The notes beneath the pieces were generated by a model. The model made no database searches. It was given only the letters and a program-made list of their open reading frames with translations, and was not told the DNA's origin. From the NCBI GenBank assembly GCA_031259605.1, contig JAIRLE010000179.1:1-30018 (forward strand): a DNA stretch of 30,018 bases. The letters run 5' to 3'. Both the position numbers and the translations under genes were made by a program. The DNA is from Zoogloeaceae bacterium. GTDB lineage: Bacteria > Pseudomonadota > Gammaproteobacteria > Burkholderiales > Rhodocyclaceae. This document shows positions 24,177 through 30,018 of this stretch, piece by piece; within the stretch, counting starts at the first letter, position 1, and each line of letters starts with the position of its first letter.

Positions 24177-24195
24177 CGGAGGACGGGGAGCGCGC

Positions 24196-25395
24196 TCATT
24201 CCATATCGTCACGATATTCCACCACCTGGTTGCGCCCGCCGTTCTTGGCCGCGTACAGGGCCAGATCCGCTTTTCTGAGGTAGTTCTCCAGCGTGTCGTC
24301 CCCCTCGGGATGTCCCTCATGCACGCCAATGCTGACGGTAAAGGCGAAATCGGGATATTCGGCAAAGCGGGTCTTCGCCACCTCGTCCATGATGCGCCCC
24401 GTAATCTGCGCGCTTTCTCCCGGCAGGACATCGTGCAGCAACACGATGAATTCATCGCCGCCATAACGACAGGGAAAATCACTGGAAGTCAGGCTTCTGC
24501 GGCTGCGGACAAGGCGCGCCACCTTCAGGAGTATCGCGTCGCCAAAGGCGTGACCGTAGCGGTCATTGATTTCCTTGAAGCAATCGATATCCAGGAACAG
24601 GACGCTCAATGCCGAATGCGCCTGTTTGCCCTGCGCGAACAGGCGCGTCGCCTGCTCGGAAAAATTGCGCCGGTTGGGAAGCCCGGTCAGATAATCGGTC
24701 GTCGCCAATGCGGAAATAATCTCGTCGGAATTTTCCTTGATCAACAGCAGAAAGGCGGAAAGTCCAAACATCAGCAACAGGATCAGGGAAATGAAAGCCA
24801 GGGACTGCGCCAGGGCGTTGCTCAAGACCGTAATGTCATGGAACAACGCATAGAACGCGCGCGGAATGAGCAAAACGGTAAACAAAAGATAGAAAATACC
24901 CACCGTGATTTTCAGGGGGCTGACCGGCCGCGCGCTCAACAACCGGATGCTGGGACTGGCCATGATCAGAAAAACCCCCGCGGAGGCGCTGACGACGCGG
25001 ATGGAAGCATCCGGATAAACGAGTTCGATGCCGTTGAACAACAAGAGCGACACGCCCAATACGCCAAAAAGCAAACCATGCGAGCGCCGATCAAGCGCCT
25101 GGATGATGATCAGGAGAGATAGCGCTTCCAGGTAAAATCCGGTGAACAACAGGCTGTTGCCCATATTGACGGAAACGATATCCGGCAGGACGCCGCGAAA
25201 GAAAAGACAGAAATACGCCGCCGCCTGCGCCAGTTTCGCCATGCTGGCGCAGGAAAACAGGAAACGGTTCCGCAAATCCGGGATGAAAAGCCGATAGGAC
25301 AAAATGAGCGCCACGGAAACCAGATTCCCCCAGAACAACACGGCAATCAGGGTTTTGACTTCCACATCGAGCAGCGCATGGAACATCGCAAACAT
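24196..25395 (-). CDS. Membrane-bound diguanylate cyclase (7-helix sensor + GGDEF)
   Basis: A 399-residue protein with seven hydrophobic helices in about residues 10-222, followed by a GGDEF domain (about 230-395). Catalytic-domain motifs are DYLTGLPNRRNF, LFLDIDCFKEINDRYGHAFGD and the active-site loop GGDEF (312-316), all intact, so synthesis of c-di-GMP from two GTP is expected. The RxxD product-inhibition site that often lies five residues before GGDEF reads TSSD, so feedback inhibition is probably absent. The membrane half has no recognised sensor name. I chose the ATG at 25395, preceded by GGAGG; a GTG at 25410 lies upstream but overlaps that ribosome-binding site. The YcgR-like protein is a plausible downstream effector. 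Confidence 0.92.
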   Translation of the reverse strand: MFAMFHALLDVEVKTLIAVLFWGNLVSVALILSYRLFIPDLRNRFLFSCASMAKLAQAAAYFCLFFRGVLPDIVSVNMGNSLLFTGFYLEALSLLIIIQALDRRSHGLLFGVLGVSLLLFNGIELVYPDASIRVVSASAGVFLIMASPSIRLLSARPVSPLKITVGIFYLLFTVLLIPRAFYALFHDITVLSNALAQSLAFISLILLLMFGLSAFLLLIKENSDEIISALATTDYLTGLPNRRNFSEQATRLFAQGKQAHSALSVLFLDIDCFKEINDRYGHAFGDAILLKVARLVRSRRSLTSSDFPCRYGGDEFIVLLHDVLPGESAQITGRIMDEVAKTRFAEYPDFAFTVSIGVHEGHPEGDDTLENYLRKADLALYAAKNGGRNQVVEYRDDME

Positions 25396-25483
25396 CAACC
25401 GTCCCTCCACGGGAAAGCAAGGCGTTCGGACGACGGCGAAATGCCGACTGCCCGTAAAACAGCTTCGGCTTCGTTACGGCGAA

Positions 25484-25489
25484 AGTATA
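25484..25489 (-). promoter_or_regulatory. Possible -10 box for the GGDEF gene
   Basis: The minus strand reads TATACT about 90 bases before the start codon. No convincing -35 box accompanies it. The remainder of 25396-25586 shows no gene. Confidence 0.3.
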
Positions 25490-25586
25490 GCGCGCGCCGG
25501 GCGATTGCGCCATCCATACGCGTTGCCGCCCTGTTTGCCGTTGGGCGTGAGTACACGGCAGTCAAACGCTTCCCGGCATAATCTGG

Positions 25587-25679
25587 CGGCAGCCCTTCAG
25601 GGCTGTCGGTCAAACTCCATTGGGAAGGGGTTTCTCCCCCCTCGAGAATGGCTACGGTCGAAACCCCGGCCGCGGCCGG
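25587..25679 (+). repeat. 93-bp dispersed repeat, copy A2
   Basis: Second copy of the repeat at 12835-12927, in the opposite orientation. It starts with the hairpin CGGCAGCCC-TTCA-GGGCTGTCG (25587-25608, one G-T wobble) and ends with the 14-bp palindrome CCGGCCGCGGCCGG (25666-25679). The 41 bp before and including that palindrome differ at one position from copy A1. The palindrome end coincides with the point where the autotransporter remnant breaks off. Confidence 0.85.
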
Positions 25680-26499
25680 TGTAGTCGGCGTCGTCCTTGC
25701 CGTGGACGCTGGCGCTGTTGGCAAAGCTGTTGGACGTGTCATGGTCGCCCTCTCCATGTTCGAGGAACGCGCCGAGCGTGAGGTCTCCGGCATTTGTCGA
25801 ACGCGCGGCAGCGAGACCGGCGATCAGGATGTAGCCGTCGACATCGACGTGCGAGCCGGTCTCATGACGGAGACTTCCTCCGCCCAGGGCGGCGAAGCCG
25901 TAGAGGTCGACGTGGGCGGTTTCAGTGTGAGCGCGGACAGCAGAGGCAACCCCCTTGCCGGCGAGAAAATCCGCGCCCTGGTTCAAGAAGGCCGTGCCTG
26001 CGATAAAGCCTTCGACAAGTGCCTTGGCGCGGGGGCTGGGGTTGCCGACGCTGGTCACGCTTGCCAGAAGTTGTCCGCCGCCGCAATCGGCAAGATCGAA
26101 GGTATAGGGAAGGCTCACGCCCAACATGCCGGAGGCCATGCCTGTGCCGTCGGCGCTGGAGTTGATTCCCGTGGCGGAGAGCGTTCCGGCGTCGGCGAGT
26201 TGGGCGTAGGCATTGTCGCTGCCTTTGTAGAGAAGGGCGGAGACGTGCGTGTTCGTTCCCGTCGTCGCGCCGGTGTAGTCGAAGACGTTGCCGGCCTTGA
26301 GGGTGAGTTCCGGCGTGGCGATGGAAGTGTCGAGGAAGGTGTATTTTTGCGCGTCCGTTGCCGTCAATGACAACGCAATACCCGTTCCCCACGCGCCTGC
26401 GCTGACGGAAGATTTACCGCTGCCTGTGGCAGCGGCAGATGCGAAGAGGACAGAGATCAGATGTAAATCGAAAGCGGGACGGAGGGCGAGCGATCTCAC
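25680..26499 (-). pseudogene. Autotransporter remnant, truncated at both ends
   Basis: The minus-strand frame encodes the end of a passenger and the first third of a translocator barrel, closely similar in layout to residues of about 420-592 of the intact autotransporter. Shared blocks are SATGINSS/SASGINTA, ALVEGFIAGTAFLNQGAD versus ALSEGYAGGLAFVAQAGD, the matching RHETGSHVDVDGY versus RHDTGSHVDVKGY, and DLTLGAFLEHGEGDHDTSNSFANS. It stops matching at DDADY (about 25682), exactly at the palindrome of repeat A2; the frame then runs into the repeat and ends at 25597. The last 190 or so barrel residues and the C-terminal phenylalanine signal are missing, as are a signal peptide and the beta-helix repeats at the other end. 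The 5' border (about 26440-26499) is uncertain. It cannot make a working autotransporter. Confidence 0.85.
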
Positions 26500-26527
26500 G
26501 AGGCAGCAGCCGTGCGCCGTGGGTACA

Positions 26528-26578
26528 GCACCCTCTCTCGCCCCTGACGGGGCACTCTCTCCCGCCAGGCGGGAGAGA
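26528..26578 (+). repeat. Dispersed 51-bp double-hairpin repeat, copy B2
   Basis: Second copy of the repeat at 319-369. The long hairpin has an 11-bp perfect stem with a CAG loop (26555-26565 with 26569-26579). One base pair differs from copy B1 on both arms (G-C there, T-A here), so pairing is kept. It lies between the Lon-family gene and the autotransporter remnant. The rest of 26500-26654 shows nothing else. Confidence 0.75.
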
Positions 26579-26654
26579 GGAAACGCGGTTTTCCCCTCGC
26601 CCGCTCGCTTTCAACCACCGATCCGCACTTCAAATCCTTGCGTCCGCAGCGGTC

Positions 26655-29114
26655 TCAACCGCCCGTAAGGGCATTGAAGCGGTTGTGGCGCAAGGGCTTG
26701 CGCGGGAACGGCGATTCGCCTTCGCGGCGCGGGTGTTGGGCGGCGGTCATTTCCGCCAGCGCCTTGGCGACTTTTTCGTTGATGCTGTCGCGCGGCAGCA
26801 TCCAGCGCGTGTCGGGCGTTCCGGCGGGCAGGCCGGTAAGCCGCTGCATGGCCTCATCCACCGTGGCGACCGCGTAAATGTGAAAATGTCCGGCGCGCGC
26901 CGCCTCCACCACATCCGGACGCAACATCAGATGCGGCTGACTGGCGGCGGGAATCAATACCCCCTGTTCACCCGTCAACCCACGCGCGGCGCAGAGATCG
27001 AAAAACCCCTCGATCTTCTCATTGACGCCGCCAATGACCTGCACCTCGCCAAACTGGTTGACCGAACCGGTAATCGCCAGGGATTGCCGGATGGGAACCT
27101 GCGCCAGCGCGGAAAGCAGGGCGCACAGTTCGGCGAGCGAAGCCGAATCGCCCTCGACCTGACCATAGGATTGCTCGAACACCAGACTGGCGGACAGCGA
27201 AAGCGGCTGATGACGGGCATAGCGCGCGGCAAGAAAGGCGGTGAGAATGAGTACGCCCTTGGAGTGAATCGCGCCGCCCAGTTCGGTTTCCCGTTCGATA
27301 TCCACCACGTCGCCATCGCCTACCCGCGCGGTAGCGGTAACGCGCGCCGGATGACCGTAACAGACGCCCGCAAGCTCCACCACCACCAGCGCGTTGGCCT
27401 GACCGGCGCGCTTGCCCTCAGTGGAAATCAGTGTGCCGCCCTCCAGAATGTCCTCCAGTATTGCCTGCGGATAGCGACTGACGCGCCGCCGACGCGCCGC
27501 CAGCGCGGCGCGAACGGCATCCGCGGCAATGACGTCGACGTCGCCCGCCGCCCGATGCGCGTAAAAACCGGATTCCCGCATCAAATCGCTCATGTGGCGC
27601 GTGGAAAGCGATAGCCGCCCCGCGTGTTCGGCATGGCGGGCGGCTTCCTCAATCAGCAACGCGACGGCGGGCGCGTCAAAGGGCGGCAATCCGGCGTGCT
27701 TGCCAATGTCGGCGATGAGCCGGGCAAAACGCTGTTCGTTTTCCAGCGTACGCGGCAAATCGTCGGCAAAATCGGCGGCAACCTTGAAGAGTTCGCCAAA
27801 ATCGGGATCGTTTTCCGTAAGCAGGGCAAACAACTCACGCTCGCCCACCAGAATCACCTTGAGCTGGCAAGGCGCGGGCGCGGGAGAGAGCGTGACCTGG
27901 CTGCTCCAGCCCTGCGCCTCGGCAGGCGGCTCGATGGCAATCCGACCGCTTTTCAGGGCGCGCTTCAGGCCATCCCAGGCAAAAGGCTGAGCGAAAAGAC
28001 GCGCCGCATCCAGCACCAGATATCCGCCATTGGCGCGATGCAACGCGCCAGCCCGAATCATGTTGAAATGCGTGGCCTGCCCATGCGCGGAAGGAAAATG
28101 CTCAATATTGCCAATCAGGTTGCCAAAGCCGGGATTGTCCTCCCGTACTACCGGCGCGCCCCGCGTTTTCCCATGATCGACCAGGAGATTCAACTGATAG
28201 CGCAACAGATGCGCCGCATTGGCGTCGCCGCCTTCCCCGTCCTCGTCCGTTTCCCCCTCTTCTTCCAGCAGCCCCTTGGCGGCGCGTTGGATGACGTCAT
28301 CGCAGATGGCGTCGATGAAACGGATGACCTCCGCCAGATCGGCATAATGACGGCGCAGGTCGCGGGTCAGATGCGCCAGCACCGGACGCAGGGCATGACG
28401 TTCGGCATGGGCAAGCGCGCGCATCAACTCCTGCCGCCAACCGGGAAATTCACTCAACAGATCGGCGAGTTTTTCGTCCCATGCTTCCACCTGTGCTTCG
28501 ATCCGTTGACGCGCCTCGGCGGAAAGCGCCTCGAATTCCTCCTGCGACATGGACTGACCATTTCGCATGGGCATGAAGATAAAACCTTCCGGCGTGTTGA
28601 TGAGACCCAGGGCGTCCGCCTCGCTGGCCTTGCCCAGGGCGGCAATGGCTTCTTCCTCGCGCTTCTTGTGCTTTTCCTGCAAGGACTTGACCCGATCGAC
28701 ATGGCTGTCGGCATTGAGCGCCGCTTCAATGGCCGGGCGCAAATCCAGCGTCAATTGCCGCAAATCCGCCTTGAGCCGCGCTCCGCGTCCCGCAGGCAGA
28801 CGCAACAGGCGCGGCGCGCGCGGCTCGGCAAAATTGTGCAGATAACATAAATCCGGCGGCGTGCGTCCCTTTGCCGCCAGTTCCCTGACCAGCCGGAACA
28901 GGGTCGTATGCCGACTCTCTCCCGGCTCGCCCATGACGAAAATATGATAACCAGGATGCGCAATCGCCAACCCAAAGGCAATCGCTTCTTCCGCCCGCTC
29001 CTGCCCCAGGGCAAAGGGCAAGGGTGAAAGCTCGGCGGTGCTGGCAAACCCCAGCGCATCAGGATCAGAATGACGCCGCAAGGCGTCAGGAGGAAGCGGG
29101 CATGGCAAAGACAT
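26655..29114 (-). CDS. Lon-family ATP-dependent protease (YcbZ/LonB-like)
   Basis: An 819-residue protein of the Lon-related family that has an atypical AAA+ part followed by a Lon protease domain. The catalytic Ser-Lys dyad is S657 (EGDSASLAEL) and K700 (GGVNEKIEGFFD), 43 residues apart as in classical Lon. The Walker A region reads GEPGESRHTT (62-71) without the usual lysine, as in this subfamily, while GALHRANGGYLVLDA (356-370) matches the sensor/Walker B region. A helical insertion with an acidic run (EEEGETDEDGEGG, about 284-296) lies between. It differs from housekeeping Lon by lacking the long LAN domain. The ATG at 29114 gives the usual N-terminus, although its ribosome-binding site is weak. 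Substrates are unknown. It appears to be transcribed alone. Confidence 0.9.
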   Translation of the reverse strand: MSLPCPLPPDALRRHSDPDALGFASTAELSPLPFALGQERAEEAIAFGLAIAHPGYHIFVMGEPGESRHTTLFRLVRELAAKGRTPPDLCYLHNFAEPRAPRLLRLPAGRGARLKADLRQLTLDLRPAIEAALNADSHVDRVKSLQEKHKKREEEAIAALGKASEADALGLINTPEGFIFMPMRNGQSMSQEEFEALSAEARQRIEAQVEAWDEKLADLLSEFPGWRQELMRALAHAERHALRPVLAHLTRDLRRHYADLAEVIRFIDAICDDVIQRAAKGLLEEEGETDEDGEGGDANAAHLLRYQLNLLVDHGKTRGAPVVREDNPGFGNLIGNIEHFPSAHGQATHFNMIRAGALHRANGGYLVLDAARLFAQPFAWDGLKRALKSGRIAIEPPAEAQGWSSQVTLSPAPAPCQLKVILVGERELFALLTENDPDFGELFKVAADFADDLPRTLENEQRFARLIADIGKHAGLPPFDAPAVALLIEEAARHAEHAGRLSLSTRHMSDLMRESGFYAHRAAGDVDVIAADAVRAALAARRRRVSRYPQAILEDILEGGTLISTEGKRAGQANALVVVELAGVCYGHPARVTATARVGDGDVVDIERETELGGAIHSKGVLILTAFLAARYARHQPLSLSASLVFEQSYGQVEGDSASLAELCALLSALAQVPIRQSLAITGSVNQFGEVQVIGGVNEKIEGFFDLCAARGLTGEQGVLIPAASQPHLMLRPDVVEAARAGHFHIYAVATVDEAMQRLTGLPAGTPDTRWMLPRDSINEKVAKALAEMTAAQHPRREGESPFPRKPLRHNRFNALTGG

Positions 29115-29199
29115 GAATATTCAAAGACCGGCACAGAAAGCGCGAAGGATATGCCTTGCGCCGCATCGTTGCAAATCCAGACGGGCGACGCCTTGCGTC

Positions 29200-29447
29200 A
29201 GATATTGAAAAGGTTTTGCAGGTAATAACGTACTGGAAGACTCAGACCGGAATCAAAAATGATAAGGCTCAGGAAAACACAAAAAACAATACTCACTGCG
29301 CCTGACATTGAATAGAAACCATAACAGCGGAAGATTGATCAAACCAATCGTAGCGCCATTGAACATATATACTGGAAGTGTCGCAGCGTATCTATTGGAA
29401 GGCACGAAATCAGGTTTGAGGCTTAGAAATTTCTTGGCCTTGAGACA
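29200..29447. other. AT-richer foreign segment between the Lon-family gene and the transposase
   Basis: The base composition falls visibly compared with the rest of the window (A-rich runs such as AAAACACAAAAAACAA). On the minus strand it is read as the last 65 or so residues of the transposase frame, with a hydrophobic stretch (MFNGATIGLINLPLLWFLF) unlike a transposase C-terminus. On the plus strand there is no better candidate. It may be a fragment of another horizontally acquired gene. Confidence 0.45.
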
Positions 29448-30018
29448 ACCCTTGACCCACACATGCCGTCCGCCGAATTCGTCCTTCAGACGCGCGTTCA
29501 TCCGCTCGGCTACGGCGCGTTCATGGCAGCGCATCGCGTCGGTCGGCTCGAATTCGATCTTTTCGCCGCCGCGCGGGTTGTGCTCGATCAAGGGCGCATG
29601 ACCCATCTGGCGGCAGTGTTCGCGCAGCTCCAGACTGCAATCGCCCGCATCCATGACATCGTACAGATTCGAGACCCGCGCGCCGCTCATCCGGGACAAG
29701 GGGATCGCGGCCATGCTGTCATGCGGGGAAGCGGAAGAAAGCAGGGCGGAAATGGGGATGCCGCAGTCCGCGGTGTCCAGATGCAGTTTTTTGTAGCCCC
29801 GCCAACTCGTCTTGCGTCCCTTGGCGTTCTTCTTGACGCCCCAGTCGCAGGCGGCGGGGATTTCGTGGAGCATTTCCGCCATCGTCTGCCCACGCTGACG
29901 ACGGATCGAGCGTTGCGGGCATTCACGCCTCTCCTGATGTTCATTCCTGTCTACCTTGGGTCGGGGACGCTCGCGCGCCTCGATGGCGGTCGCGTCACGG
30001 CTCACGTGACCGATCAAT
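29253..30018 (-). CDS. IS4/IS5-type DDE transposase, partial and probably 3'-rearranged
   Basis: The frame runs off the right edge of the window. The visible 254 residues contain a DDE-type transposase core: SRDATAIEARE (first Asp), a central WRGYKKLHLDTADCGIP, YDVMDAGD (second Asp, residue 123), and ERAVAERMNARLKDEFGG (the Glu, about residue 171). After GGRHVWVKG (residue 190, about 29448) the expected ending of the family (xKVMCHLMFG-like) is missing and is replaced by a hydrophobic, lysine-rich tail in AT-rich DNA. The element is therefore probably truncated or fused at this end, and no terminal inverted repeat was recognised. Activity is doubtful. Confidence 0.8.
   Translation of the reverse strand, partial: LIGHVSRDATAIEARERPRPKVDRNEHQERRECPQRSIRRQRGQTMAEMLHEIPAACDWGVKKNAKGRKTSWRGYKKLHLDTADCGIPISALLSSASPHDSMAAIPLSRMSGARVSNLYDVMDAGDCSLELREHCRQMGHAPLIEHNPRGGEKIEFEPTDAMRCHERAVAERMNARLKDEFGGRHVWVKGCLKAKKFLSLKPDFVPSNRYAATLPVYMFNGATIGLINLPLLWFLFNVRRSEYCFLCFPEPYHF
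29448..30018 (-). mobile_element. Insertion-sequence remnant (left part in window)
   Basis: This covers the part of the transposase frame that matches the family. The element continues beyond 30018. On the left it ends abruptly at the shift to AT-rich DNA, which suggests that its 3' end was lost. Confidence 0.6.

Noticed and set aside
25304..25684. Small plus-strand frame through repeat A2
   Set aside because: Its similarity to a frame over repeat A1 is explained by the DNA repeat itself; there is no ribosome-binding site or conserved protein outside the repeat.
27624..28850. Plus-strand open frame of about 400 codons opposite the Lon-family gene
   Set aside because: Antisense shadow with no recognisable motifs; the minus-strand gene has an intact catalytic dyad.

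Overview
The window reads as a chromosomal segment of a GC-rich, flagellated betaproteobacterium. The gene orders rpsP-rimM-trmD-rplS, mreB-mreC-mreD-mrdA-rodA-rlpA and dacA-ybeD-lipB-lipA, together with a divergent gatC-gatA, are typical of that class, and a Rhodocyclales-like lineage is my best but unproven guess. Most of the window is ordinary housekeeping DNA with strong family signatures. I see no tRNA, rRNA or CRISPR array.

Layout, left to right. The 3' end of a flagellin gene and its terminator (1-252) face the convergent ribosomal/tRNA-modification operon rpsP-rimM-trmD-rplS (minus strand, 2418-414). Next are the lipoate genes lipA and lipB with a small ybeD-type gene and the penicillin-binding protein gene dacA (minus, 5541-2543), then a YcgR-like PilZ protein (minus, 6435-5656) and a periplasmic cytochrome c' (plus, 6716-7192). 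The cell-elongation operon mreB to rlpA runs on the minus strand from 14018 to 7273. Divergent from mreB are gatC-gatA (14154-15910), but no gatB follows. In its place are a 783-residue autotransporter (minus, 18545-16194) and a small divergent helix-turn-helix protein (plus, 18750-19184). Then come a crotonase-family gene (minus), the large RNA helicase hrpA (plus, 20265-24176), a seven-helix membrane diguanylate cyclase (minus), a doubly truncated autotransporter remnant (25680-26499), a Lon-family protease (minus, 29114-26655) and a partial transposase at the right edge.

Functional themes are cell-wall elongation and maturation (MreBCD, PBP2, RodA, RlpA, DacA), lipoate synthesis (LipB then LipA), translation (RpsP, RplS, RimM, TrmD, GatCA) and c-di-GMP/motility (flagellin, YcgR-like PilZ protein, GGDEF protein).

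The non-housekeeping interest is in accessory insertions and small dispersed repeats. A 93-bp repeat occurs twice in inverted orientation, once between mreB and mreC and once exactly where the autotransporter remnant is cut. A 51-bp double-hairpin repeat occurs twice, with a covarying base pair. A 31-bp repeat occurs twice, and one copy appears to supply the -35 box of hrpA. The autotransporter/regulator pair has identical 13-bp direct repeats in its shared promoter region. I do not see a clearly new multi-gene system. The best candidates for follow-up are the autotransporter/regulator module at the expected gatB position, the possible attenuator ahead of mreB, and the repeat families.
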